64,000 bases of DNA from Gammaproteobacteria bacterium (lineage in GTDB: Bacteria; Pseudomonadota; Gammaproteobacteria; Pseudomonadales; Azotimanducaceae): contig JAPPAV010000063.1 of NCBI GenBank assembly GCA_026705345.1, forward strand, positions 1 through 64,000, read 5' to 3'. Of the stretch, positions 1 to 9,972 are shown piece by piece. Made by a program: the position numbers and the translations under genes. How positions within the stretch are numbered: position 1 is the stretch's first letter; the number at the start of each line of letters is the position of its first letter. The notes beneath the pieces are model-generated. The model had not been told where the DNA came from, made no database searches, and was given only the letters and a program-made list of their open reading frames with translations.

Positions 1-988
1 AGGCGGTGCGGAGTGACTTGCGCATCTTGTGGTGTTCCGCGCCATCCATGCCCGGCAGCGTCCGCGACGCGCCGAAGACGCCTTCGAGTCCTTGGATGTA
101 GTCCTTGGATCGAAGGTAGAAACGCCCCTGCTTGTTGACCCAGTTATTGCATTCCGGCCCCATCACCGCGACGAGGGGTTGTCCGTTCATGCTGATGGGC
201 ACCCTCACCACCGGCCCGTGTTTCTCGAAGATTCGGCACGTCGCCTTGGGAATGTTGCCCGCGAGGAGATCACGCTGTCGCAGGATGTCGACCACCGGGA
301 GCTTCGGGATGGGCTTCGTGAGAAGAACGGGCCGGGACTTCGGCTTGACCGTGCTGTCCTTCACGGCGGTTGCCACTGACCGCCCGACCAAGTCCATGCT
401 GGCTACCGTCTCGATGCGCTCGAGTTTCTCGTCGTAGTCTTCTTCCGACAGCAGCGTTTTGAAACGATCGCAGGTCTGCATCAGCCCCACGAGGATGACG
501 TCCCTCGGATCCGGGATGTCGTCGTTGAGAACCACGTTGAGGATGCGGGCCTTGGCTTCCCTTCGGATCGACCCGTCCGCGCTTGGGTACATGCCCGACC
601 GGGAAACCGAGCGTGACAGCGTCCAGAATCCACCCGACTCGTATTCGAGCACTCCCTTGTCCACCAGTCGTTGCAGCGTCAGGGTCACGATTTCTTCCGA
701 TCGGGCGGTATTCCGTTCGATCCAATACTGCGTATCCGAGCGATCTTCGGCCTTGCTGATCTCTTCGAGCGTCGGATCGAGCAGTTGGTCGCCTGTTGGC
801 GTCGCGTCGAGGAGATACAACGACTGCAGGTCGGTGTCGATGCGGTCTTCCAACGCGAGATCGGCGATGACGGCGCCTGCCATCACGCAGGAGAAGTCCC
901 AACCCGGGACCATTTCGAGATATCCGCTCGACTCGTCGAGCATCAACAGGATCAGCTCTTCCGTCAGGCGTATTCGGAACTCGTCCAT
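1..988 (-). CDS. GPP34 (GOLPH3-like) domain fused to cytochrome P450, 3' end outside window
   Basis: This gene is absent from the ORF track because it has no stop inside the window; I read it by hand from the ATG at 988. About 329 residues are visible. Residues 1 to about 200 match the GPP34/GOLPH3 pattern (LTEELILLMLDESSGYL, then an Ala-rich helix and ALEDRIDTD); in eukaryotes this family binds phosphatidylinositol 4-phosphate at Golgi membranes. From about residue 226 the chain turns into a P450 N-terminal region (KHGPVVRVPI, then DGAEHHKMRKSLR, the usual DGxxHxxLRR helix C motif). The haem-binding Cys would lie beyond base 1, so P450 activity is inferred. The domain order suggests a membrane-recruited P450. 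A simple read-through of two adjacent genes is unlikely because the frame is continuous. The gene is divergent from the ABM monooxygenase. Confidence 0.75.
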   Translation of the reverse strand, partial: MDEFRIRLTEELILLMLDESSGYLEMVPGWDFSCVMAGAVIADLALEDRIDTDLQSLYLLDATPTGDQLLDPTLEEISKAEDRSDTQYWIERNTARSEEIVTLTLQRLVDKGVLEYESGGFWTLSRSVSRSGMYPSADGSIRREAKARILNVVLNDDIPDPRDVILVGLMQTCDRFKTLLSEEDYDEKLERIETVASMDLVGRSVATAVKDSTVKPKSRPVLLTKPIPKLPVVDILRQRDLLAGNIPKATCRIFEKHGPVVRVPISMNGQPLVAVMGPECNNWVNKQGRFYLRSKDYIQGLEGVFGASRTLPGMDGAEHHKMRKSLRTA

Positions 989-1165
989 GTCATCGCCTCG
1001 GGATTTGGCCGCGGAGAACCCACGATTCGAAGAAAGCTGCTACAGACTCTTGACAAACCTAGAGCACGCGGCTCCACGCAAGTTGGGCCAACAATGACCG
1101 ATCCGACGAGGGTGGTCAAGGATCGGCACCTTGCCAGCACAGGGGTAATTCGCCAACATTGAGCC

Positions 1166-1501
1166 ATGATCATCGTCCACGGCATCATTCCCATAAAGGC
1201 AGCGCAGCGTGACAAGGCGCTGGATTTGGCGCGTGAGATGTCCGAGGCGACCCGGAGCGAGGACGGCTGTATTTCCTACGAGTTCTACGTCGGCCTGCGC
1301 GACCCGAATACGCTGATCCTGCTCCAGGAATGGGAGAACATGGAGGCGCTTGCGGGCCACCTCCGTACCGATCATATGAAGGTGTTTCTCGACGAACTGC
1401 CGGACGTGCTGGCCGGCCAAGTCATGACCCGGCGCTACGCGGTGCAAGCGGAGCCCGAACCGGCAAAGGAGTCCGGATCGCCGCCCCCGATTGTCCACTG
1501 A
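1166..1501 (+). CDS. Antibiotic biosynthesis monooxygenase (ABM) domain protein, YgiN-like
   Basis: A 111-residue single-domain protein of the dimeric alpha/beta ferredoxin-like ABM fold. The family motifs are present: MIIVHGIIPIK opening strand, SEDGCISYEFY, LILLQEWENMEAL and the C-terminal HLRTDHMKVF helix region. Members act on quinols or polyketide-type aromatics without a cofactor, or bind haem; the substrate here cannot be told from sequence. The last 17 residues (EPEPAKESGSPPP) are a disordered tail beyond the fold. It is divergent from the GPP34-P450 gene, with 177 bp between the start codons, and converges on proS, whose stop lies 27 bp downstream across a repeat element. It could be functionally linked with the P450 but that is inference only. 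Confidence 0.85.
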   Translation: MIIVHGIIPIKAAQRDKALDLAREMSEATRSEDGCISYEFYVGLRDPNTLILLQEWENMEALAGHLRTDHMKVFLDELPDVLAGQVMTRRYAVQAEPEPAKESGSPPPIVH

Positions 1502-1510
1502 CGCCGCGGG

Positions 1511-1533
1511 TCGGGACGAGCCCGTCGTCTACG
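1511..1533. repeat. Degenerate copy of the dispersed GGGAC hairpin repeat
   Basis: The sequence GGGACGAGCCCGTCGTCTACG is a shortened, diverged version of the repeat found intact at 1548, 31255, 37967 and 59456. It lies between the stops of the ABM gene and proS and includes the proS stop codon. Confidence 0.55.
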
Positions 1534-3274
1534 ATGGTCGCCGGACACGGGACGGGACGAGCCCGTCTCCTACGGCATCCTCGCAAGTGCCAACAACGGC
1601 GTCGGGTGATAGTTTCTGCACGTCGGATTCGCTGCGACGACGGTATTCGACGATCCCTTCCTTCAGGCCCCGGTCGCCGACCGTAATGCGATTCGGGATG
1701 CCGATGAGGTCGGCGTCGGCGAACTTCACCCCCGGCCGTTCATCCCGGTCGTCGAACAAGACGGCGAGACCGGCAGCCTGCAAGCCGTCGTGCAGCCGCT
1801 CCGCGACGGTCTGGACGTCGGTCGACTTGGTGTTGTTCAACGCGACGATGTGGACGTCGAAAGGGGCGACCGCATCGGGCCAGACGACGCCGTCTTCGTC
1901 GTGGCACTGCTCGACGATAGCCGCGACCATCCGCGAAACACCGAACCCGTAGCACCCCATGATGGGGACGACGTCGCGACCGGAAGCGTCCTGGACGGTG
2001 ACGCTCATCGCCTCGCTGTACTTGGTGCCGAGCTTGAAGATGTGTCCCACCTCGATGCCGCGCAGGAAACTGAGCGGCCCGGTGCCGTCCGGGGCAGGAT
2101 CACCCGCCAGAACGTTGCGAATGTCCGCGACGCGGACTTCGCCGGTGACGTCCCGGTGCCAGTTCGCCCCCACGTAGTGGTAGTCGTCGACGTTTGCGCC
2201 GCAGACGAAACTGGGCATCGCGGCGGCCGTGGAATCCACCACGATCGGCAGCGAGAGGCCGACGGGACCAATGGAGCCGACACCGACGCCGAGGGCGGTT
2301 TCGATGTCGGCTTGGCTCGCGAATTCGAGCGGTCGGCGAACGCCCCGAATACGCCCTGCCTTGGCTTCGTTCAACTGGTGGTCGCCGCGCAGCACCAAGG
2401 CGAGGAGCCCGGATTCCTCGGAGTCGTCGTGGACGATCAGAGTCTTGACGCAGCGCGTCGTGTCGAGGTCGAGAAAACGAGCCACCGTCTCGATGGTCTT
2501 GGCCCCCGGCGTGTGCGTCTTCTGGATCGGCTCGACGGAACCATCACTCGGCAGCGCCACCGCTTCCGCCTTCTCGACGTTGGCGGCGTAGTCGCTCTCG
2601 GCGCTGTAGGCGATCTCGTCCTCGCCACTCTCGGCCAAGACGTGGAACTCGTGGGACTCGCCGTCGCCGATCGAGCCGGGGTCCGCGTCCACGGCCCGGT
2701 AGTGGAGTCCGATGCGGGCGAGTATCGCCGAATAGCAGGCGTGCATCGCGGCGTAGGTTTCTTCGAACGACTCCTCGTCCAGGTGAAAGGAATAGCCGTC
2801 CTTCATGATGAACTCGCGGGCCCGCATGAGGCCGAAGCGGGGGCGGATTTCGTCGCGGAACTTGGTCTGGATGTGATAGAGATTGCAGGGCAGCTGCCGA
2901 TAGCTCGTGATCACCCGGCGGAACAGATCCGTTACGACCTCTTCCTGGGTTGGACTTACGCAGTACTCCCGGTCGTGGCGGTCGGTGAGGCGCAAGAGCT
3001 CGGGCCCCATCACGTCCCAGCGGCCGCTCTCCCGCCAGAGCTCGGCCGGTTGCACGACGGGCATCAGGATCTCCTGGGCGCCGGCCCGTTCGAGTTCCTC
3101 CCGGACGATGCGTTCGATGTTCTTCAGCACCCTCAATCCCAGGGGCAGCCAGTTGTAGGAGCCCGAAGCCAGCCGCCGAATGAAGCCGCCGCGCACCAGC
3201 AAGACGTGGCTCGCAACCTCCGCGTCAGCGGGTGCCTCGCGCAACGTGGGAATGATCAGTTCGCTGAACTTCAT
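1529..3274 (-). CDS. proS: Prolyl-tRNA synthetase
   Basis: ProRS (class IIa) charges tRNA-Pro in the cytoplasm. The 581-residue chain has the full bacterial type layout: class II motif 1 region (NWLPLGLRVLKNIERIVREE), motif 2 region (FRDEIRPRFGLMRAREFIMKDGYSF), an inserted YbaK-like editing domain at about residues 230-390 (KTIETVARFLDLDTTRCVKTLIV) and motif 3/anticodon-binding domain (GCYGFGVSRMVAAIVEQ, FDDRDERPGVKFADADLIG). The ATG at 3274 gives the canonical MKFSELIIPTLREAP start. It is slightly longer than usual because the last residues GDGLVPSRVRRPS are encoded by a dispersed repeat rather than by conserved ProRS sequence. It lies downstream of the HU gene on the same strand and in the usual neighbourhood of aspS. 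Confidence 0.97.
   Translation of the reverse strand: MKFSELIIPTLREAPADAEVASHVLLVRGGFIRRLASGSYNWLPLGLRVLKNIERIVREELERAGAQEILMPVVQPAELWRESGRWDVMGPELLRLTDRHDREYCVSPTQEEVVTDLFRRVITSYRQLPCNLYHIQTKFRDEIRPRFGLMRAREFIMKDGYSFHLDEESFEETYAAMHACYSAILARIGLHYRAVDADPGSIGDGESHEFHVLAESGEDEIAYSAESDYAANVEKAEAVALPSDGSVEPIQKTHTPGAKTIETVARFLDLDTTRCVKTLIVHDDSEESGLLALVLRGDHQLNEAKAGRIRGVRRPLEFASQADIETALGVGVGSIGPVGLSLPIVVDSTAAAMPSFVCGANVDDYHYVGANWHRDVTGEVRVADIRNVLAGDPAPDGTGPLSFLRGIEVGHIFKLGTKYSEAMSVTVQDASGRDVVPIMGCYGFGVSRMVAAIVEQCHDEDGVVWPDAVAPFDVHIVALNNTKSTDVQTVAERLHDGLQAAGLAVLFDDRDERPGVKFADADLIGIPNRITVGDRGLKEGIVEYRRRSESDVQKLSPDAVVGTCEDAVGDGLVPSRVRRPS
1548..1575. repeat. Dispersed GGGACGGG hairpin repeat, copy 1 (inside proS 3' end)
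   Basis: 28-bp element of the same family as those at 31255, 37967 and 59456, here with ACGAG as loop and one changed base in the right arm (CCCGTCTC). On the minus strand it is translated as the C-terminal GDGLVPSR of ProS, so the element has replaced the native end of that gene. Confidence 0.8.
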
Positions 3275-3360
3275 GGTTGCTCTTGTTCGATCGAAGGAGC
3301 GACCCTAACGCACCCGCTGGTGCGCGGTCGCCCCGCATGGGGTGGCGTCGGTGCGTCGGA

Positions 3361-3382
3361 ACGGGCCGCAAGGGCGGCCCGT
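3361..3382 (-). terminator. Hairpin between HU gene and proS, possible weak terminator
   Basis: A perfect 8-bp stem ACGGGCCG/CGGCCCGT with loop CAAGGG begins 9 bp downstream of the HU stop codon. No U-tract follows on the minus strand, so if it terminates it is not a classical intrinsic terminator; it may instead protect the HU mRNA 3' end or belong to a REP-type family related to the hairpin inside cpoB. Confidence 0.4.
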
Positions 3383-3390
3383 GCGACGGG

Positions 3391-3768
3391 TCAAGCCACC
3401 ATTTCCTTGAGTCGCTTGAGCGGCGTAACCCGGACCTTCGTGGTGGCCGGTTTGGCGGCGATTTCCACCGGCTCGCCAGTGGCGGGATTGCGCCCCATGC
3501 GTTTCTTGGTCGCCGGTCGCTTGACCGAACGGATCTTCAAGATTCCCGGCAGGGCGAACGTGCCCACCGCGCGCTTCTTGATGTGTCGCTCGATCAGTGT
3601 CTCGAGTTCGTCGAGTACGGAGCCGACTTGCACCCGGGTGAGTCCGGTTTCACCGGCGATGTGGGTCAGGATCGCCGACTTGTTCATTTTGGTCCGCACG
3701 GCGGGGGGTCTCTTCGGGGCGGGAGCGGCTTTGGCTCGAGAACGCTTGGGAGCTGCTTTGCGTGCCAT
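3391..3768 (-). CDS. HU/IHF-family DNA-binding protein with basic N-terminal tail
   Basis: Nucleoid-associated protein of 125 residues. Residues 1-25 form a Lys/Ala/Pro/Arg-rich tail (MARKAAPKRSRAKAAPAPK) like histone H1, and residues 27-125 are the HU fold, with MNKSAILTHIAGETGLTR, the helix LDELETLIERHI and the DNA-contacting arm GRNPATGEPVEI. Tailed HU proteins of this type are known from several proteobacteria and usually bend and compact DNA as dimers. A ribosome site AAGGAC sits 7 bases before the ATG, and a good sigma-70 promoter lies 70-100 bp upstream. It precedes proS by 116 bp on the same strand with a hairpin between them, so it is probably transcribed alone. Confidence 0.92.
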   Translation of the reverse strand: MARKAAPKRSRAKAAPAPKRPPAVRTKMNKSAILTHIAGETGLTRVQVGSVLDELETLIERHIKKRAVGTFALPGILKIRSVKRPATKKRMGRNPATGEPVEIAAKPATTKVRVTPLKRLKEMVA

Positions 3769-3837
3769 TGACGAGTCCTTTTGCTAATGACATTCGTGCC
3801 TTGGTGGTCCTCATTGCGCGACCGCGGGCACGCGCGC

Positions 3838-3866
3838 TTTATAGCGGATTGGATCGGGAAAGCCAA
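3838..3866 (-). promoter_or_regulatory. Sigma-70 type promoter of the HU gene
   Basis: On the minus strand, -35 TTGGCT, a 17-bp spacer and -10 TATAAA, followed by a leader of about 65 bases to the HU start codon. The match to the housekeeping consensus and the spacing are both good. Confidence 0.7.
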
Positions 3867-4012
3867 GCGACGATCCACCGGAAACACTGAAAAACACAAT
3901 GAATCGGTGATTGGCCCCTTGCCCGGCCCCGGGCGCCGGTGTATTTCGGGCGTGTTTTCATTATGCTTCGCCGCTGTCCCGGGAATACGCCGGAAACACG
4001 GAGCCCGTTTAC

Positions 4013-4384
4013 GTGCCCATCTACGAATACGCGTGCCGTTCGTGTGAGCACCAGTTCGAGACGATTCAGAAGGCCAGCGAGCCGGTGCTGACCGACTGCC
4101 CCGAATGCGGCGAGGCGTCCCTCAAGAAGCTCCTGTCCGCTCCGGTGTTTCGCTTGAAAGGCAGCGGCTGGTACGAGACGGACTTCAAGACGGGAGACAA
4201 GAAAAACGTCTCGGACAACGGCCAGTCGGACAAGACCGAGAGCAAGGCAGACGACAGCAGTGCCAAGGCCGCCGACTCTGCGGATGGAACCGCCAAGGGG
4301 GCTGGCCCGAAGACCAAAGACACCCAAACGACGGACTCCAAATCGTCGTCGAGTGCGACCAGCAACGCCGCGAAAGCGGACTGA
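4013..4384 (+). CDS. FmdB-family zinc-ribbon protein
   Basis: A 123-residue protein with a GTG start at 4013; the track's longer ORF from 3911 adds 34 unconserved residues. The family core is clear: [27 protein letters not shown] and [14 protein letters not shown]. Two CxxC pairs would bind one zinc. The second half (from about residue 60) is a low-complexity Lys/Asp/Ser-rich acidic tail, common in this family and probably disordered. The molecular role of FmdB proteins is not settled (regulatory or RNA/protein-binding). The stop is 10 bases before the aspS start codon, and FmdB directly upstream of aspS is a frequent proteobacterial arrangement, so the two are co-transcribed. Confidence 0.9.
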   Translation: MPIYEYACRSCEHQFETIQKASEPVLTDCPECGEASLKKLLSAPVFRLKGSGWYETDFKTGDKKNVSDNGQSDKTESKADDSSAKAADSADGTAKGAGPKTKDTQTTDSKSSSSATSNAAKAD

Positions 4385-4394
4385 GCCGCCGCCC

Positions 4395-6146
4395 ATGCGA
4401 ACCCACTACTGCGGCGACGTAGCCGCACCGGATATCGGCGCGAGGGTCTCGCTGACCGGCTGGGTGCATCGCCGCCGCGACCACGGCGGCGTGATCTTCC
4501 TCGATGTCCGCGACAGGACGGGAATCGTGCAGGTCGTGTACGACCCGGATACACCTGAGCCTTTCGCCATCGCGGAGGGAATTCGCAACGAATACGTGCT
4601 CGGCATCGAGGGACGGGTTCGCCCGCGTCCGCAAGGTACGGTCAATCCGGATATGAAGACCGGCGAGGTCGAGGTCCTCGGGGACGGGCTCGTGATTCTC
4701 AACCATTCCCAAACGCCACCGTTCGTACTTGACGAATACTCGGACGCCGGGGAGGAGGTGCGGTTGAAACACCGCTTCCTCGACTTGCGGCGTCCCGAAA
4801 TGCAGGAACGCCTCCGGCTGCGGGCCCGGGCGGTAAGCCATGTTCGCCGCGTCCTGGAAGAGGAGGGCTTCTGGGACATCGAGACGCCGACGCTGACCAA
4901 GACCACGCCTGAGGGTGCCCGGGACTACCTGGTGCCGAGCCGAACCCACCCCGGTGAGTTCTTCGCGCTGCCGCAGTCGCCGCAGATCTTCAAGCAATTG
5001 CTGATGATGTCGGGGTTCGACAAGTACTACCAGATCGCGCGCTGCTATCGGGACGAGGACCTGCGCGCCCACCGTCAACCCGAATTCACGCAGATCGACA
5101 TCGAGGCATCGTTCATCGCCGAGGCGGATGTCATGGACTTGGCGGAACGGCTCATGAAGTCGCTGTTCCGCGACGTGATCGACGTCGAACTACCGGATTT
5201 TCCGGTGATCAGCTACGCCGATGCAATGCGGCGGTTCGGCACCGACGCCCCGGACCTGCGCAATCCGTTGGAACTCGTCGACATCGCCGACCTGGTCCGC
5301 GATGCGGCGTTCAAGGTGTTCGCCACCCCGGCCAACAGCCCGGACGGGCGCGTCGTGGCCCTCAAGGGACCGGATGCGGCGAGCCGGCTGTCGCGCCGGG
5401 AGCTCGACGAATACGTGGGATTCGTTGGACGCTACGGGGCCAAGGGTCTGGCCTACATCAAGGTGAACGACCGAACGGGTGGGATGGACGGCCTGCAGTC
5501 GCCCATTCTCAAGCACCTCGAGCCGGCCATCGTCGAGGCGGTGCTGGAGCGCGTCGATGCCGAAACCGACGACATCGTCTTCTTCGGCGCCGACACCGCG
5601 AAGGTGGTCAACGACGCCATGGGCGCGTTCCGGGACGAACTGGCCCAGGCTCTCGACGTGGTCGAGGACCGCTGGGCGCCCTGTTGGATCACCGAGTTCC
5701 CGTTGTTCGAACCCGGTCGCGAGACGCTCAATCCGGCCCACCATCCGTTCACCCAACCGGCTTGTTCCATCGCCGAGTTGCGCGCCGATCCGCCGACGGC
5801 GCTGGCTCGCGCCTACGATTTCGTGCTCAACGGCACCGAGGTGGGCGGCGGCTCCATTCGGATCCACGATCCCGCCATGCAGCGTGCGGTGTTCGAGGTG
5901 CTTGGCATGGCCCAGGAAGCCGAGACCAAGTTCGGCTTCCTGCTCGACGCGTTGGGCTTGGGCTGCCCGCCGCATGGCGGCATCGCCATTGGCTTCGACC
6001 GCTTGATGATGTTTCTCGCCGGGACCGACAACATCCGCGACGTCATCGCGTTTCCGAAGACCCAGTCCGCGACCTGCCTCCTGACGTCGGCGCCAAGCCC
6101 CGTTGACGAACACCAGTTGCGCGAGCTTCATATCCGGATCCGTTGA
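4395..6146 (+). CDS. aspS: Aspartyl-tRNA synthetase
   Basis: 583-residue class IIb synthetase that charges tRNA-Asp. I take ATG 4395 because it yields the conserved MRTHYCGDV start; the longer track ORF runs through the fmdB-like tail in another frame. Visible parts: OB-fold anticodon domain ([26 protein letters not shown]), motif 2 ([22 protein letters not shown]), the bacterial GAD insertion (about residues 290-410) and motif 3 ([17 protein letters not shown]), ending in the typical [13 protein letters not shown]. Whether it is discriminating or also makes Asp-tRNA-Asn is not decided by sequence here. It is the second gene of a run of co-oriented genes reaching to queC. Confidence 0.97.
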   Translation: MRTHYCGDVAAPDIGARVSLTGWVHRRRDHGGVIFLDVRDRTGIVQVVYDPDTPEPFAIAEGIRNEYVLGIEGRVRPRPQGTVNPDMKTGEVEVLGDGLVILNHSQTPPFVLDEYSDAGEEVRLKHRFLDLRRPEMQERLRLRARAVSHVRRVLEEEGFWDIETPTLTKTTPEGARDYLVPSRTHPGEFFALPQSPQIFKQLLMMSGFDKYYQIARCYRDEDLRAHRQPEFTQIDIEASFIAEADVMDLAERLMKSLFRDVIDVELPDFPVISYADAMRRFGTDAPDLRNPLELVDIADLVRDAAFKVFATPANSPDGRVVALKGPDAASRLSRRELDEYVGFVGRYGAKGLAYIKVNDRTGGMDGLQSPILKHLEPAIVEAVLERVDAETDDIVFFGADTAKVVNDAMGAFRDELAQALDVVEDRWAPCWITEFPLFEPGRETLNPAHHPFTQPACSIAELRADPPTALARAYDFVLNGTEVGGGSIRIHDPAMQRAVFEVLGMAQEAETKFGFLLDALGLGCPPHGGIAIGFDRLMMFLAGTDNIRDVIAFPKTQSATCLLTSAPSPVDEHQLRELHIRIR

Positions 6147-6190
6147 TTCGACGTTAGACCTGCGAAGGCAGACAGGCGAAGGCGAGCACC

Positions 6191-6928
6191 ATGGCCGGAC
6201 ACTCCAAGTGGGCGAACATCAAGCACCGCAAGGCGCGCCAGGATGCCAAGCGGGCCAAGGTGTGGACCAAGGTGATTCGGGAACTCACGGTGGCCGCGCG
6301 GCTAGGCGGCGGTGACCCCGCCGACAATCCCAGGCTTCGCGTCGCCGTCGACAACGCGCTGTCGGTCAATATGCCCCGCGACACCATGGACCGGGCCATC
6401 GCCCGCGGCGCGGGCGGTCTGGCTGGCGGCGATGTCGAGGAACTCACCTACGAGGGATACGGCCCCGGGGGAGTGGCGATCCTGGTGGAGGTCATGACCG
6501 ACAACCGCAACCGCACCGTGGCCGCCGTTCGTCACGCGTTCAGCAAGCACGGCGGCAAGTTGGGCACGGATGGTTCAGTGGCCTACCTGTTCACCAAGCA
6601 GGGCGTGGTGAATCTCGTTGGCGCGGACGAGGATGCGGTCATGGACTTAGCGATTGAGGCCGGTGCCGAGGACATCGAAGGCGAGGAGGACGGGGTTCTT
6701 TCCGTCGTTACGCCGCCGGAGGACTTCGGCGCGGTGGTCGATGCCCTGAGGGCCGGCGGGTTCGACCCGGAGCATGCCGAGGTCGCGCTGGTGCCGACGA
6801 CAACCAATCCTTGCGACGAAGAGACCGCCGACAAAGTGCTGCGCCTGATCGATGCGCTCGACGATCTCGACGATGTGCAGAACGTCCACTGCAACGCCGG
6901 ATTCCCTCAAGGGCTGCTCGATCACTGA
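6191..6928 (+). CDS. yebC: YebC/PmpR-family protein
   Basis: 245-residue protein of the YebC/TACO1 family, with the invariant opening [21 protein letters not shown] and the motifs [21 protein letters not shown] and FSKHGGKLG. Described members act as transcription regulators (PmpR) or help ribosomes through proline stretches. Three-domain length is normal. The gene lies between aspS and ruvC, the standard gammaproteobacterial position, 44 bp after aspS and 15 bp before ruvC. Confidence 0.96.
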   Translation: MAGHSKWANIKHRKARQDAKRAKVWTKVIRELTVAARLGGGDPADNPRLRVAVDNALSVNMPRDTMDRAIARGAGGLAGGDVEELTYEGYGPGGVAILVEVMTDNRNRTVAAVRHAFSKHGGKLGTDGSVAYLFTKQGVVNLVGADEDAVMDLAIEAGAEDIEGEEDGVLSVVTPPEDFGAVVDALRAGGFDPEHAEVALVPTTTNPCDEETADKVLRLIDALDDLDDVQNVHCNAGFPQGLLDH

Positions 6929-6943
6929 CGGCGAGAGGGTCGC

Positions 6944-7426
6944 ATGATCCGCGTGTTGGGCGTTGATCCGGGTTCTCGGTTGACCGGCTACGGGGTCGTC
7001 GACGTCGATGGCGACACGCTTCGCTACGTGGCAAGCGGATGCATCAAGGCGGTCAAGGGTCCGTTCACCGGACGGCTTGCGGACATCTATCGGGGCGTGG
7101 AGGAGGTGATCGGGGTCCATGCGCCCGACGAGTTCGTCGTCGAGGAGGTCTTCTTCGCGAGGAACCCCCAGTCGGCGCTCAAGCTGGGTCAGGCCCGGGG
7201 GGTCGCCATCGCGGCGGCGGTGAGGGCCGGACTCCCGGTCAGCGAGTATGCCGCTCGAGCCGTGAAGCAGGCGGTAGTGGGAACCGGCAACGCGACCAAG
7301 GCGCAGGTGCAGTACATGGTCCGTGCACTGCTCTCGCTTTCCGCCGAACCGTCGTCGGATGCGGCCGATGCGCTTGCAGTCGCGATCTGTCACGTCAATA
7401 CTCGCATTCGGCAAACGGACTGCTAA
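6944..7426 (+). CDS. ruvC: Holliday junction resolvase RuvC
   Basis: 160 residues, an RNase H-like dimeric endonuclease that cuts Holliday junctions after RuvAB branch migration. The four acidic catalytic positions are all present: Asp in [13 protein letters not shown], Glu in [10 protein letters not shown], and the Asp pair in [13 protein letters not shown]. It starts with an ATG 15 bases after the yebC stop. It is followed by a 160-bp gap before ruvA that carries no other convincing gene, longer than the usual few bases. Confidence 0.97.
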   Translation: MIRVLGVDPGSRLTGYGVVDVDGDTLRYVASGCIKAVKGPFTGRLADIYRGVEEVIGVHAPDEFVVEEVFFARNPQSALKLGQARGVAIAAAVRAGLPVSEYAARAVKQAVVGTGNATKAQVQYMVRALLSLSAEPSSDAADALAVAICHVNTRIRQTDC

Positions 7427-7586
7427 GGGATCCGAGTGCTTCGCGCTCGCGCCGGGAATTCGCGCTGGGCGGATTCGCAGGCGGGCGTTGACGATGGCCC
7501 GCGTCCCGAGGAGATTAGATGGACCAGATAGGTTCTCCTCCCGTTGATTGCGTGGGATCCTGGACGAACCCGGGGGTTCCTGCCGC

Positions 7587-8170
7587 GTGATCGGACTGCT
7601 GCGCGGCAAGCTGATTGAACTGGACGGTCTCGGGGCGCTGATCGACGTGGGTGGCGTAGGTTACGAGGTGGAAGTGACCACGGGAGCCGCCGCCCTACTC
7701 GTCGCCAAGCCCGATAGCACCGTCGTCTATACCCATCTTGTCGTCCGCGAGGATGCGCAGTCGCTCTTTGGATTCGCGACCTTGGCGGAACGTGACCTGT
7801 TCCGTTCCCTCATCAAGGTCACCGGCATCGGCCCGAAACTCGCGCAGTCGCTGTTGTCGACGGTCGAGCCGGACGTATTCGCGAGTGCGATCACCAGCGG
7901 CAACACGACTGCCTTGGTACGCGTGCCGGGAATCGGCAAGAAGACCGCGCAGCGTCTGGTCGTCGAACTCCGGGACAAGGTTAGGGAACTGTCCGCCAGC
8001 ACCAGCGTCGGCAGTACCCCCACCGCACGCGAGGCCGTGCTGGCGCTGATCGCGCTGGGCTACCGCGAGACGAAGGCCAACCAAGTGATAGGCGAGCTGG
8101 CCGATACCGACGGGACGGCTTCGAATGTCGAGAACCTCGTTCGGGAAGCGCTCAGGCGCTTGGCGACGGA

Positions 8171-8174
<4 letters not shown>
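7587..8174 (+). CDS. ruvA: Holliday junction branch migration protein RuvA
   Basis: 195 residues, the tetrameric junction-binding subunit of RuvAB. I place the start at GTG 7587 ([14 protein letters not shown]), which fits the family start; the track's 7548 start adds 13 unconserved residues. OB domain ([16 protein letters not shown]), two helix-hairpin-helix motifs ([15 protein letters not shown] type and [16 protein letters not shown]) and the C-terminal RuvB-binding domain ([19 protein letters not shown]) are present. Its stop overlaps the ruvB start by 4 bp (ATGA). Confidence 0.96.
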
Positions 8175-9235
<1,061 letters not shown>

Positions 9236-9259
9236 AGGCGACAATACGGGAGAGCAGAC

Positions 9260-9937
9260 ATGACCCAGCCCGCTTCGATTCTGGAACTTATCGCCAATGC
9301 GAGCCCCCTCGTCCAGGCGGTCATGGCCATCCTGCTCTTGGCCTCGCTGGCATCCTGGGTCTTGATCTTTCAGCGCTGGTTCGGGCTCAACCGGGTTCAG
9401 GGCGAGATCGACGACTTCGAGGAGGAGTTCTGGAGCGGCATCGATCTTGCCGAACTCAACGGCGAACTCGCCGAACGGGAGGACGACCTCACCGGGATCG
9501 AGACGGTCTTCGCCGCCGGGTTCGGCGAATACCAGCGACTGTCCGCCGCCGGCACGACGGATCCGGACGCCGTCATGCAGTTCGTGCAACGGGCGATGCG
9601 CGTGGCCTTGACGCACGAGGAGGAGCGCTTGGGCCGCCACCTGCCCTTCCTGGCGACGGTTGGTTCGACCAGCGTCTACGTCGGCCTGTTCGGTACCGTT
9701 TGGGGCATCATGAACTCCTTCCGCAGCGTCGCGACGATGACCCAGGCGACGCTCGCTGCTGTTGCACCGGGTATCTCGGAGGCGTTGATCGCCACCGCGA
9801 TGGGACTCTTCGCGGCCATCCCGGCCGTGATCGGCTACAACCGCTTCGCCGCACGGGTGGAGGTGCTCATGAAGCGCTACGAGGCGTTCGCGGACGAGTT
9901 GACATCCATCCTGCACCGCACCGTGGTCGCGGGTTAG
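9260..9937 (+). CDS. tolQ: Tol-Pal energising subunit TolQ
   Basis: 225-residue inner-membrane protein of the MotA/TolQ/ExbB family, proton channel partner of TolR in the envelope-constricting Tol-Pal system. Three membrane segments: about residues 18-38 (AVMAILLLASLASWVLIF), 136-156 (VGSTSVYVGLFGTVWGIM) and 170-190 (ALIATAMGLFAAIPAVIGY). The conserved GLFGTVWGIMNSF and AIPAVIGYN motifs are present. The ATG has a GGGAGA site 6 bases upstream. Confidence 0.96.
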   Translation: MTQPASILELIANASPLVQAVMAILLLASLASWVLIFQRWFGLNRVQGEIDDFEEEFWSGIDLAELNGELAEREDDLTGIETVFAAGFGEYQRLSAAGTTDPDAVMQFVQRAMRVALTHEEERLGRHLPFLATVGSTSVYVGLFGTVWGIMNSFRSVATMTQATLAAVAPGISEALIATAMGLFAAIPAVIGYNRFAARVEVLMKRYEAFADELTSILHRTVVAG

Positions 9938-9972
9938 ACGGTTTGGCGCGCTTGAGTCGTTGGGGATAGCGT

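Noticed and set aside
270-902. 210-residue minus-strand ORF and several plus-strand ORFs at 29-1097
   Set aside because: They are out of frame with the open GPP34-P450 reading and show Arg/Gly-rich shadow composition.
1790-3787. 665-residue ORF on the plus strand opposite proS
   Set aside because: It is a codon-bias shadow of proS and the HU gene; the translation has no recognisable domain and the opposite strand encodes full-length conserved proteins.
7427-7586. Small gene in the ruvC-ruvA gap
   Set aside because: The available ORFs (such as 7323-7547) start inside ruvC in another frame and have no recognisable domain or ribosome site.
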